From Micromonospora sp. RP3T (GTDB lineage: Bacteria > Actinomycetota > Actinomycetes > Mycobacteriales > Micromonosporaceae): 64,000 bases of DNA. The notes beneath the pieces were generated by a model, which did no database searches, was not told the origin of the DNA, and saw only the letters and a program-made list of their open reading frames with translations. This document shows positions 32,476 through 40,134 of the stretch, in pieces. Where the stretch lies: the NCBI RefSeq assembly GCF_003027925.1, contig NZ_PYPS01000029.1:1-64000 (forward strand). The letters are read 5' to 3'. A program made the position numbers and the translations under genes. Numbering within the stretch: position 1 is the first letter of the stretch; the number at the start of each line of letters is the position of its first letter.

Positions 32476-34266
32476 TTGGATCGCATCCCCGACGGCCGCG
32501 GAGCCGGCCGAACCGTGTCCCCCACCGAGAAGGCCCAGGCCCGCGACGTGTCGCTACGCCGCATCGGTGGCCTCTTCACCGCCCACCGCGGCCCGCTCGC
32601 CGCCGTGGTGGCGATCATCGTGGTGTCGTCGATCATCGCGATGGCCTCGCCGTTCCTGCTGCGTGCCGTGATCGACCGGGCCCTGCCCGACCGCGACCTG
32701 ACGTTGCTGGCCTGGCTGGTCGCGGCCATGATCGCGGTGGCCGCCGTCACCGCCGTGCTCGGCGTCGTGCAGACCTGGATCTCCACCCGCGTCGGCCAGG
32801 AGGTCATGCACCGGCTGCGCACCGACGTCTTCGCCCACCTCCAGCGGCAGTCGATCGGCTTCTTCGTGCGCACCCGCACCGGTGAGGTGCAGTCGCGCAT
32901 CACCAACGACATCGGCGGCATGCAGTCGGTGGTCACCTCCACCGCCACCTCCATCGCCGCCAACCTCACCACGGTGGTCGCCACCACCGTGGCCATGGTG
33001 GCGCTGAGCTGGCGACTCACGCTCGTCTCGGTGATCGTGCTGCCGCCCGCGCTCTGGCTCACCCGCCGCGTCGCCCGGCTGCGCCGGGAGATCACCGCCC
33101 GGCGCCAGCGCGAGCTGGCCGACCTCACCGTCACCATCGAGGAAGGGCTGTCGGTCAGCGGCGTCCGGCTGGCCAAGACGCTCGGCACCGGTGCGGCGCT
33201 GGTCGACCGGTTCACCGCCTCCTCGGCCCGCCTGGTCGACCTGGAACTGCGCTCCGAACTGGCCGGCCGCTGGCGGATGGCCGCCATGACCGTGGTCTTC
33301 GCCGCCATCCCCGCCGTGATCTATCTCGGCGCCGGCCTGCCCGGCACCGCCGGCACGCTCACCATCGGCACGCTCGTCGCGTTCACCGCCTTGCAGGGCA
33401 ACCTGTTCCGCCCGCTGATGGGCCTGCTCAACGTCGGCGTCACGCTGACCGCCTCGCTCGCGCTGTTCGCCCGCATCTTCGAGTACCTCGACCTGCCGGT
33501 CGAGGTCGCCGAGCCGGCCCGCCCGACGCCGCTGGACCCGGCCACGGTCCGCGGCCACCTGCGCGTCGAGGACGTCACGTTCAGCTATCCGGGCAGTGAC
33601 ACCGCCGCGCTGGCCGGCGTCACGCTGGACGTGCCGGCCGGCACCAGTCTGGCCCTGGTCGGCGAGACCGGCTCCGGCAAGAGCACGCTCGCCGCCCTGA
33701 TCAGCCGCTTGCACGACCCGGACGCCGGCCGGATCACCATCGACGGCGTCGACCTGCGCGATCTGCGCCTGGCCGACCTGGCCGCCGTCGTCGGCGTGGT
33801 CAGCCAGGAGACGTACCTGCTGCACGCCACCGTGCGCGACAACCTGCGGTACGCCCGGCCGGACGCCACCGACGCCGACCTCGAGGCCGCCGCCCGCGCC
33901 GCCCGGATCCACGACCTGATCGCCGCGCTGCCCGACGGGTACGACACCATGGTCGGCTCCCGTGGCCACCGCTTCTCCGGCGGCGAGCAGCAGCGCCTGG
34001 CCATCGCCCGGACGCTGCTGCGCGACCCGCGGATCCTGGTGCTCGACGAGGCGACCAGCGCGTTGGACACCGAGACCGAACGCGCGGTGCAGCGGGCCCT
34101 GGACGAGCTGGCCCGGGGCCGGACCGTGGTGACCATCGCGCACCGCCTCTCCACCGTGCGCGACGCCGACCGGATCGCCGTGCTCGACCACGGCCGCATC
34201 GTCGAGTCCGGCACCCACCAGTCCCTCCTCACCCGCCAGGGCCGCTACGCCACCCTGGTCGGCTGA
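32476..34266 (+). CDS. ABC multidrug-type exporter
   Basis: This 596-residue half-transporter has a six-helix membrane domain (residues ~35-320) and an ATPase with Walker A LVGETGSGKST, signature FSGGEQQRLAIARTL, Walker B ILVLDEATSALD and switch TIAHRLSTV. It starts at TTG 32476, eight bases after AAGGAG; no better start fits. It lies downstream of the palindrome and divergent from MarR, so it is probably drug- or ligand-induced. As a half-size exporter it would be a homodimer. Confidence 0.92.
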   Translation: MDRIPDGRGAGRTVSPTEKAQARDVSLRRIGGLFTAHRGPLAAVVAIIVVSSIIAMASPFLLRAVIDRALPDRDLTLLAWLVAAMIAVAAVTAVLGVVQTWISTRVGQEVMHRLRTDVFAHLQRQSIGFFVRTRTGEVQSRITNDIGGMQSVVTSTATSIAANLTTVVATTVAMVALSWRLTLVSVIVLPPALWLTRRVARLRREITARRQRELADLTVTIEEGLSVSGVRLAKTLGTGAALVDRFTASSARLVDLELRSELAGRWRMAAMTVVFAAIPAVIYLGAGLPGTAGTLTIGTLVAFTALQGNLFRPLMGLLNVGVTLTASLALFARIFEYLDLPVEVAEPARPTPLDPATVRGHLRVEDVTFSYPGSDTAALAGVTLDVPAGTSLALVGETGSGKSTLAALISRLHDPDAGRITIDGVDLRDLRLADLAAVVGVVSQETYLLHATVRDNLRYARPDATDADLEAAARAARIHDLIAALPDGYDTMVGSRGHRFSGGEQQRLAIARTLLRDPRILVLDEATSALDTETERAVQRALDELARGRTVVTIAHRLSTVRDADRIAVLDHGRIVESGTHQSLLTRQGRYATLVG

Positions 34267-34302
34267 CCCCCGTCCCGTCCCGTCCCCGCCCCTGGCCCTC
34301 GT

Positions 34303-34372
34303 CGATCTTGCAGATACGGCCCTTCCACATCAGATCAGATCCGACTTTCCCGGGGCCGCAAGTGCAAGATCG
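34303..34372. repeat. Wide inverted repeat CGATCTTGCA / TGCAAGATCG
   Basis: Perfect 10-bp arms at 34303-34312 and 34363-34372 flank 50 bases between two convergent genes. It may be a terminator-like or dispersed repeat; it resembles in position the larger element at 49344-49398. Confidence 0.5.
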
Positions 34373-34383
34373 CGGGGGTGAGG

Positions 34384-35250
34384 TCACGGGTCAGGGGTCG
34401 GGGGTGGGTTCTCGGGGTGGGGTGGGTGGGAGCGTTGACCCGGGGCCGGGCGTGGGGTGGGCGGGGGCAGCAGGGGGTTCAGCGGCATGAACATCTCCGC
34501 CGGGACGCCCGGCCGCGGGCCGCGTCGGGGCGGCGCGGGTCGGGCCGCGGCGCGCCCCGTGCCGCCGGGCGGTCGCTCCGGCTCCGTCGTGTCGGATGGG
34601 GGCGGGTCGCGCCGGTGGCGTTCCTCGGCGTACTCGGCGCGTCGGCGGACCAGGTCGCGCTCGCACTCCAGCGCGATGCGTTGCTCCCAGTACGGCAGGA
34701 GCAGCCGGCGGACCCGTTCGTCCAGGTGCACCGTCACGTCGGGCTCGCAGCTGAACGTCACGTCGCCCCGCGCGTACGCCCAGGGTGGTGGATCGTGCTC
34801 GGCGAGCGCCGCGGTCAGCGCGGCGAGCAGGTCGCGCGGACGGTGCGGCGGCACCTCCGCCGCGCAGCGGACCGCCAGCCGGTGCAGCCGCTGCGTCGCC
34901 TGCGGCTGAAAATAGTCGACGTACCAGCCGAACAGTTCCGGCCGGGCGGTCTCCGACGACCAGGTGTAGGTGGCCCGGACCCCGAACACGTAGACCTGGC
35001 CCTGGGCCGGCACCACCAGCGGCTCCGGTTGCCGCCGGTCGACGGTGGTCACCGGTGTCGCCTGCTCCTCGGTCCACCACAGGCCCCGCAGCGTGGGCTG
35101 CGCGCCGGCCCAGAACCGCCGGGCACGCCGGCGCGCCGCGTCACCGAGCGCCCGGGCCCGTCCGGCCCAGCGTCGTCGCCGGCCGTCGACAGGTGCGCCG
35201 GGCCCCGGTCGGCGGCCGGCCGGGCCGGGCTCCGGTGGCATCGCCGTCAT
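34384..35250 (-). CDS. Conserved-looking actinobacterial protein of unknown function
   Basis: This 288-residue protein has three parts: a basic, P/R-rich N-terminus (~1-60), a folded middle (~65-215), and a very proline-rich C-terminal tail (~220-288). The middle begins with strands (LVVPAQGQVYVFGVRATYTW) and continues into helices with regular charge (RLHRLAVRCAAEVPP, ERVRRLLLPYWEQRIALECERD). A strand block followed by a helical arm is faintly reminiscent of SPFH/prohibitin-like proteins, but I cannot confirm this. There is no membrane segment. ATG 35250 is the only good start. Convergent with the ABC exporter. Confidence 0.6.
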   Translation of the reverse strand: MTAMPPEPGPAGRRPGPGAPVDGRRRRWAGRARALGDAARRRARRFWAGAQPTLRGLWWTEEQATPVTTVDRRQPEPLVVPAQGQVYVFGVRATYTWSSETARPELFGWYVDYFQPQATQRLHRLAVRCAAEVPPHRPRDLLAALTAALAEHDPPPWAYARGDVTFSCEPDVTVHLDERVRRLLLPYWEQRIALECERDLVRRRAEYAEERHRRDPPPSDTTEPERPPGGTGRAAARPAPPRRGPRPGVPAEMFMPLNPLLPPPTPRPAPGQRSHPPHPENPPPTPDP

Positions 35251-35397
35251 CGCACCCCTCTCCGTCGGACGGCAGCCGGCCGCCCGGCCGTCGTGCGGCG
35301 GCGGGTCGGTCGGGTGAGGGGTGTCTCGGAGTCAACCTAACAACCGGGTACGGCCGGAGCGGGCAGCCGCGCGGACGGGTCGAGGCTCGCGTCCGCC

Positions 35398-35428
35398 CGA
35401 TCGGACGACGTGTCGGGTAGTCCGATCG
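35398..35428. repeat. Inverted repeat CGATCGGAC / GTCCGATCG
   Basis: Perfect 9-bp arms at 35398-35406 and 35420-35428 are spaced by 13 bases. It may be an operator or part of a transcript hairpin. Confidence 0.45.
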
Positions 35429-35466
35429 ACGGGACTTGCCGCCGAGTCTGTTAACGTGCTCAATGC

Positions 35467-35492
35467 GGTCGGTCCCGTTGACGGGACCGACC
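35467..35492. repeat. Perfect hairpin GGTCGGTCCCG-TTGA-CGGGACCGACC
   Basis: An 11-bp perfect stem with a tetraloop (12 bp if the A-T next to the loop is counted) lies 231 bases before the gene at 35723. It could be a terminator of an unrecognised short transcript, an attenuator or an operator. Confidence 0.55.
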
Positions 35493-35722
35493 GTCCAGAC
35501 CGGACACTCATCTCACTGTGATGTCTTGATTCCGCTACGTCGCGCTTCGTAGCGTGAGGCTTCCGCAAACCCCTCGGGTGGTGGGGCGCCACCGACGGCC
35601 GCGGTCATTTCCGTGGGGGGCGAACGCTGATCGCCGGAGCCGTGCCGGTCACCACCGTCGCGGCGTGGTTGCGTGCCGACAAGCCGACGCCCGCCGGGCC
35701 GGGCGCGGAAGGGACTGAACGC

Positions 35723-36271
35723 ATGGGCGTGGAAGCTCGCCGGGCCGCCGGACGGACCATCGAATTCCTCAGGTCGCTCGCGGAGCGGCAGTACGGCCGG
35801 GTGTGGACCCCGGACTTCCTCACCCTCACCCCCGACGTGCAGGGTTTCGTGGTGTACCACCACGGTGGGCTGGTCCTGGTCTACGGCGCGGTGGTCCAGG
35901 GCGACCCGACCCGCTGGTTCTTCCAGATGGCGTGCGCGCCCGGCGCGGACGTCGCCGATATCTCCGGCGCGATGACCTGGGCGAACATCCGCAACCGGCT
36001 GGCCGATACCGGGCGCTACTACTGCGTGGTGAAGGCCGACCAGAGCGCCTGCCACGTGGTGTTCACGCTCGACGTGTGGAGCCCGCTGCTGGAGGACGTG
36101 ACCGCGCCCGAGGCGCAGGCCGTCCGCGACCTGCTCGACGGCGCGCTCGCGGTGTGCGTCCACAACGCCGCGGCCGACTTCCGGGACCTGTCCGCGTACC
36201 TCCCGGCGGCCCGGCCGCTCAACCCGACCGAGGTCGACGCCTGGACCCTGTTCGCCTGCACGCAGGACTGA
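35723..36271 (+). CDS. Small protein of unknown function (possible YbjN-like fold)
   Basis: This 182-residue cytosolic protein has no signal or membrane helix. An N-terminal helix (ARRAAGRTIEFLRSLAERQY) is followed by strands (VQGFVVYHHGGLVLVYGAVV, TRWFFQMACAPG), a helix (AMTWANIRNRLADTGRYY) and a terminal helical part. The alternation resembles YbjN/type III chaperone-like folds, but no family motif is certain. ATG 35723 is chosen because GGAAGGG lies about eight bases upstream; the frame opens earlier at 35642. Its 3' half is overlapped by an open frame on the other strand. Confidence 0.6.
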   Translation: MGVEARRAAGRTIEFLRSLAERQYGRVWTPDFLTLTPDVQGFVVYHHGGLVLVYGAVVQGDPTRWFFQMACAPGADVADISGAMTWANIRNRLADTGRYYCVVKADQSACHVVFTLDVWSPLLEDVTAPEAQAVRDLLDGALAVCVHNAAADFRDLSAYLPAARPLNPTEVDAWTLFACTQD

Positions 36272-36504
36272 CCGGGTCGTGAACGCTCCTCGGCCCCGCG
36301 CAGGCCGACGAGTTGGACGAAGATCTCCCGCTTCGCGGTGGCGAGGACACGACGGTCGATGACGTAGCCGGCCAACCAGATCCAGCCGAGGTGAGTCAGC
36401 TCGGAGTCGACCGACACGACCCGGAACGTCAGGGCGCGGTCGCCGCCGAACTGCACCGAGGCGCGGCCGTCGATCCGCAGCAGGTCACCCGGTTGCGGAC
36501 GCAC
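36019..36504 (-). CDS. Small conserved-type protein with run-on C-terminus
   Basis: From GTG 36504, residues 1-70 (QPGDLLRIDGRASVQFGGDR through REIFVQLVGLRG) have normal coding composition and look like a small actinobacterial beta-rich protein. No stop follows where one would be expected; the frame runs on for about 85 residues antisense to the gene at 35723-36271 and stops at 36019. That tail is serine/alanine-rich and unlike a folded domain. Either a stop codon was lost or the overlap is real. The start overlaps the DivIVA-like stop by 20 bases, so the two form an operon. Function unknown. Confidence 0.5.
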   Translation of the reverse strand: MRPQPGDLLRIDGRASVQFGGDRALTFRVVSVDSELTHLGWIWLAGYVIDRRVLATAKREIFVQLVGLRGAEERSRPGQSCVQANRVQASTSVGLSGRAAGRYADRSRKSAAALWTHTASAPSSRSRTACASGAVTSSSSGLHTSSVNTTWQALWSAFTTQ

Positions 36505-36784
36505 CGCTACCAGCGACCGTCGCTCGGCGGCGGCACCGGCGGGCGTGCATGGCCTGCCAGTCGCGCACGGCCCGCTTCAGTCGCTCGTTCTGCACGGTCA
36601 GCCGGCGGATCTGCCGGTGCAGGTCGGTCAGCTCGTCGGCGGCCTCGGCCTGCAACGCGCGCACCTGATCGCCGTCGACGCCCCGGCGGCGCGGATCGAA
36701 CGCGCGGGTCCGCGCCTCGGGCGGGGTCATCCGGGCCGGCAGGCCGGTGCCGTAGAGCTGGCCGGAGCGACACACCCCGGTCAC
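36485..36784 (-). CDS. DivIVA-like coiled-coil domain protein
   Basis: This 99-residue protein has the DivIVA N-terminal pattern LTPPEVR..F....RGLD..EV, here MTPPEARTRAFDPRRRGVDG followed by DQVRALQAEAADEL. A coiled coil follows (LHRQIRRLTVQNERLKRAVR). It is far shorter than cell-division DivIVA/Wag31, so it is probably a small polar- or membrane-curvature-associated protein of unknown role. GTG 36784 follows AAAGGA by about six bases. Downstream partner overlaps by 20 bases. Confidence 0.7.
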   Translation of the reverse strand: MTGVCRSGQLYGTGLPARMTPPEARTRAFDPRRRGVDGDQVRALQAEAADELTDLHRQIRRLTVQNERLKRAVRDWQAMHARRCRRRATVAGSGASATG

Positions 36785-36975
36785 GTCGGTCCTTTCCCGG
36801 TTGCGTCTGCACCTCTGGGTGCACTTCTGGTCGCCCTGGCGACAACAACTGCACCCGCCGGGCAGGGGTGATCGGAGACAGGGCGGTCCAGTGGGTCGGG
36901 ACGGGCACGCGCACCCGCCCCGACCGGGGGAATGAGCCGAACTCGTTGCCACGCGAGGACCGACCCTGACCGGCT

Positions 36976-37746
36976 TCAGTCCAGCAGGGCCTTCAACCAC
37001 TGGTCGGTGTGGCGCTCGGTGTAGTCGGCGTCCGCGCGCCACGACTCGCCGTGCCCGATCCGCCAGTGCGTCGTCCAGGGCTCGACCCCGAGTGCGGCCT
37101 GGTCCCGCAGGAAGTCGTGCATCGCCCGGGTCCGGGCGGGCAGCAACGGCACCAGGTCGCGGCGCTGCCGCTCGTCCAGCCCGTACCCGTCCACGAGGGC
37201 GCGTAGCCGCCGTCCCGCGTCCGCGCGCTGCCAGCCCTGATGCGCCGACAGAGGGACGAATCCGTGCGCCGCGTAGGCGAGATCCCACAGGCGTGATCCC
37301 GGCCCGGCATTGTCCCAGTCGATGACGATCCAGCGTTCACCGATGACGAGGTTCCACGGCGCGAGGTCGTGGTGGACGATCAGCTCGTCCCGGTCAGCCG
37401 GGATCAGGGCGTTCCACCGCGCGTCGGGCGGCGGTGTGAACGTCGCGAGCGCGTCGTGCAACTCCCGCGCCAGCCGGCCCATCCGGGCGAGCCGGCCCAG
37501 TGGTTCCAGCAGGTCGAAGCGGTGCGGCCACGGCACCTCACCTGCCGCGTAGGTGAGCACCTCCCGGCCCTTCTCGTCGACCCCGAGCGGCCGGGGCACG
37601 CCCCGGAAGCCGACCGACCAGAGGTGGTCGAGCAACGCGTGCACCGTCGGGGTCCAGGGGCCGGCCTGCCGGCGTACGGTGTCGCCGACCCGCACCACGC
37701 CCGCCGTGACGTTCCCGCCGGCGAGCGGGATCTCCTCGGCGCTCAT
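36976..37746 (-). CDS. Aminoglycoside-phosphotransferase-family kinase
   Basis: This 256-residue protein has the APH/choline-kinase fold: the catalytic loop VHHDLAPWNLVIG with the Brenner-type HxDxxxxN pattern and the metal site VIDWDNAGPGSRLWDLAYAA. The N-terminal nucleotide lobe is short (GGNVTAGVVRVGDTVRRQAG). Substrates in this family range from antibiotics to homoserine, choline and sugars; resistance cannot be claimed from sequence. ATG 37746 gives a start of MSAEEIPLAGGNV. It is divergent from the alpha/beta hydrolase gene. Confidence 0.85.
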   Translation of the reverse strand: MSAEEIPLAGGNVTAGVVRVGDTVRRQAGPWTPTVHALLDHLWSVGFRGVPRPLGVDEKGREVLTYAAGEVPWPHRFDLLEPLGRLARMGRLARELHDALATFTPPPDARWNALIPADRDELIVHHDLAPWNLVIGERWIVIDWDNAGPGSRLWDLAYAAHGFVPLSAHQGWQRADAGRRLRALVDGYGLDERQRRDLVPLLPARTRAMHDFLRDQAALGVEPWTTHWRIGHGESWRADADYTERHTDQWLKALLD

Positions 37747-37807
37747 CCGCCCAACGTGCCACATCGACCGTCGCGCCGCAGGTCCCCACGGCCGGCATGC
37801 GGATCGC

Positions 37808-37819
37808 CATACTGTCGCG
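37808..37819 (+). promoter_or_regulatory. Leaderless-type promoter -10 (CATACT)
   Basis: CATACT at 37808-37813 ends six bases before the ATG at 37820, the same spacing and flanks (GT, then a G-ending hexamer) as at 9914 and 39483. Confidence 0.5.
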
Positions 37820-38710
37820 ATGACCGCAGACGTGCGTACCGAAGACGGTTGTCGCCTGTGGGCCGACCAGTCCGGCGCCGGATCGCCGCTGGTGCTCTGC
37901 CACGGCGGCCCGGGCATGTGGGACTACCTCGGCCCGGTCGCCCGGCTGCTCGACGATCACGCCCACGTCGTCCGGTGGGACCAGCGAGGCTGCGGACGCT
38001 CGCAGCGGCGCGGGCCCTACACGGTCGCCCGCTTCGTCGCCGATCTCGACGCGGTACGCGAGCACCTGGCCGGGCCGCGGACGGCGCTGCTGGGGCACTC
38101 GTGGGGTGCCCACCTGGCGCTGCGGTACGCGATCGAGTACCCCGATCGGGTCAGTCACCTGGTCTACGTCTCCGGCACCGGCATCGACCCCGATCGCGGC
38201 TGGCATCCGCACTACGAACGGAACCTGCGGCGGCGCCTCGAACCGTACCGGGAACGATGGGCGGCGCTCGGCGACCCACCGCGCGCCGCTGCCGAGGAGC
38301 GCGAAGGGGCGATCCTGCAGTGGTCGGCCGACTTCGCCGACCCCGACGCCGCCCTGCGCCACGCCGAGGAGATGGCCACGCCGTGGCTCGGCATCAACCG
38401 GGAGTGCAACCAGGCTCTCAACGCCGAGGTGAAGCGGGAACTCCGCGAGTCCGGGTTGGCCGCCCGGTGCCGTACGCTCGACGTGCCCGTGCTGATCGTC
38501 GACGGCGCCGAGGACATCCGCCCTCGCTGGGGCGTCGACTCGCTGCACCGGTCGTTGCCGCGCGTCACACGCGTCAGCCTGGACGGAGCCGGTCACCTGC
38601 CCTGGGTCGAGCGCCCGGACGCCTTCCGCCGCGCGCTGACCACGTTCCTGACCGATGATCCTCAGGCGCCCGCCGCACCCCGGCCTGCGATAGCGTGGCC
38701 GGCCAGATGA
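37820..38710 (+). CDS. Alpha/beta hydrolase, proline iminopeptidase-like
   Basis: This 296-residue cytosolic enzyme has the oxyanion segment CHGGPGMWDYL, the DQRGCGRSQ motif shared by prolyl aminopeptidases, the nucleophile elbow GHSWGAHLAL (catalytic Ser), an acid in LIVDGAEDIRPR and the histidine in DGAGHLPWVE. A helical cap lies at residues ~130-215. Peptidase activity is suggested by the family but not proven. The leaderless-type promoter fixes ATG 37820. The small gene at 38730 follows after 19 bases, so they may be cotranscribed. Confidence 0.88.
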   Translation: MTADVRTEDGCRLWADQSGAGSPLVLCHGGPGMWDYLGPVARLLDDHAHVVRWDQRGCGRSQRRGPYTVARFVADLDAVREHLAGPRTALLGHSWGAHLALRYAIEYPDRVSHLVYVSGTGIDPDRGWHPHYERNLRRRLEPYRERWAALGDPPRAAAEEREGAILQWSADFADPDAALRHAEEMATPWLGINRECNQALNAEVKRELRESGLAARCRTLDVPVLIVDGAEDIRPRWGVDSLHRSLPRVTRVSLDGAGHLPWVERPDAFRRALTTFLTDDPQAPAAPRPAIAWPAR

Positions 38711-38729
38711 ATCAGCGGGCGGGGGATCG

Positions 38730-39341
38730 ATGAGCGTGCTGGGAAACCTCGGGACGCAACTGCCGGCTCTGCTCGGTGTCCTGATCGGTACGGCGGGCAC
38801 GATGCTCGCCACCGGCCTGAACGAGCGGACCCGGTGGCGCCGGAGCCAGACCGTCCGGTGGGACGAACGGCGACTCGACGCGTACGTGGAGTTGACGAAG
38901 GCGGTCAAGGAGATCCACGCCGTGGCGACCCAGATGCTCGGCGAGCACCGTCCCGGGGCGAGGCGGCCGGCACTCGACCACAGCGAGGGAGTGGCCCGAC
39001 TGGCCGAGGCGGACGTCCGGCACACGTTGGCGTGGGAGTCGGTGCTGCTGCTCGGTGACGAGGCAACGGTCAGTGCCGCTGCCGAGTGGCGGCATGCGGT
39101 CCGCGACATCGAATCGGCGGCACGTGACCTGCCTCGTCCGCCGACGGACGTGACCGGGATGATCCACCGGGCCGATCTGGGGCGTGACCGGTTCTACCGG
39201 GCCGCCCGGGACAGTCTGGGCGTTCGCGGGGGCTCGGTGGAGCAGGTGCGGCACCTGCTCCCGAAGCCTGGTCGGCCGGAGCCTGCGCCATTGGCGCGCC
39301 GGCGGTCGTCGGATCGAATCGATGGCCGTCCGGCGGAGTAG
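38730..39341 (+). CDS. Helical protein with one N-terminal membrane segment, unknown function
   Basis: This 203-residue protein has a hydrophobic helix (residues ~6-29, LGTQLPALLGVLIGTAGTML) followed by a basic region (NERTRWRRSQTVRWDERRLD) and long amphipathic helices (AYVELTKAVKEIHAVATQML). The C-terminal 40 residues are R/P-rich and probably disordered. It resembles small actinobacterial membrane-tethered proteins found near signalling loci. No enzyme motif is visible. ATG 38730 follows GCGGGGG. It precedes a second small membrane protein and the TIR/NB-ARC operon. Confidence 0.65.
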   Translation: MSVLGNLGTQLPALLGVLIGTAGTMLATGLNERTRWRRSQTVRWDERRLDAYVELTKAVKEIHAVATQMLGEHRPGARRPALDHSEGVARLAEADVRHTLAWESVLLLGDEATVSAAAEWRHAVRDIESAARDLPRPPTDVTGMIHRADLGRDRFYRAARDSLGVRGGSVEQVRHLLPKPGRPEPAPLARRRSSDRIDGRPAE

Positions 39342-39482
39342 GACGGGTCAACACCGTCCGTCCGCCGGGGGCCGTGGTCCAGCCGGTGGTGCACCCGGGC
39401 ACGTCGTCAGGTCCGCCTGATCGGGCGGACCGACTCGTTGGCGGCTGCGCGGGCCCGGGGTTGCGGCCCGAGCCGGGATCGC

Positions 39483-39494
39483 CACACTGTAGCG
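39483..39494 (+). promoter_or_regulatory. Leaderless-type promoter -10 (CACACT)
   Basis: CACACT at 39483-39488 ends six bases before GTG 39495. The match in spacing with 9914 and 37808 supports GTG 39495 over the ATG at 39501. Confidence 0.5.
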
Positions 39495-40037
39495 GTGAAC
39501 ATGGGCAGGTATCTGGGTACGACGACGGCCCGCTTCGACGAGGTGACCCCGCTGCTGTGGGGCGCGGCCGACGAGGAGGATCCCCCGGACGCCGACGACC
39601 GCCGTAAGGTGGTGCTGGAGCAGTACAAGATCTATGTGGAGATGGCCGACCGGGTGAGTGCCCGGCGCGGCCTCACCAACACGTTCTTCCTGAGTTTGAA
39701 CACGCTGATCGCCACCGCCGCCGGTGTGGTCTGGCGCAGTCGCGACGGCGTCGAGCCGAGCTACCTGGCCGTCCCGGTGGCGGCACTGCTGTTGCAGTGT
39801 GCGGCCTGGTTCTGGTTGTTGCGCTCCTATCGTCAGCTCAACTCCGCCAAGTACGTCGTGATCGGCGCGCTGGAGGAGCGGCTGCCGGCTTCGCCGTACT
39901 GGCGGGCGGAGTGGAAGGCGCTGGGCGAGGGTCGGGACCCGTCGCGATACTGGCCGTTGACCCACCTCGAACAGTGGATTCCGGTCTCGTTCGCCATCGT
40001 CTACGCGGCCGGTTTCGTCCTGGTGCTGCTGGCCTGA
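39495..40037 (+). CDS. Two- or three-helix membrane protein, RipA/SLATT-like
   Basis: This 180-residue protein has a soluble lead, a helix with YKIYVEMADRVSARRG, then membrane segments (FFLSLNTLIATAAGVVW, YLAVPVAALLLQCAAWFWLL). The conserved-looking YRQLNSAKYVVIGALEERLP and SFAIVYAAGFVLVLLA at the end complete it. The arrangement of an arginine pair, TNTFFLSLNT, two helices and an N.AKY..I..LE.RLP tail resembles RipA-family and SLATT membrane proteins. SLATT proteins act as pore-forming effectors in nucleotide-signalling defence systems. Assignment is moderate. It sits 97 bases before the TIR-like gene. Confidence 0.6.
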   Translation: MNMGRYLGTTTARFDEVTPLLWGAADEEDPPDADDRRKVVLEQYKIYVEMADRVSARRGLTNTFFLSLNTLIATAAGVVWRSRDGVEPSYLAVPVAALLLQCAAWFWLLRSYRQLNSAKYVVIGALEERLPASPYWRAEWKALGEGRDPSRYWPLTHLEQWIPVSFAIVYAAGFVLVLLA

Positions 40038-40134
40038 GCAGCCGATTCACCGAACTGTCGGCAAGTCGACGATTGCCGCGCCGTCACTGTCTCGTTCAGA
40101 CTGACCCCCGGTCGTCGGCGAGGGTGTGCAGGGG

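Larger units (their letters stand above)
35251..35722. other. Gene-free divergent region with two inverted repeats
   Basis: About 470 bases between divergent genes contain no convincing coding frame. They hold an inverted repeat at 35398-35428 and a perfect hairpin at 35467-35492, and probably both promoters. Confidence 0.6.

Noticed and set aside
36976..37746. Aminoglycoside resistance gene
   Set aside because: The fold is that of APH kinases, but most such actinobacterial proteins act on other substrates and no resistance-specific motif is evident. It is left as a family-level call.
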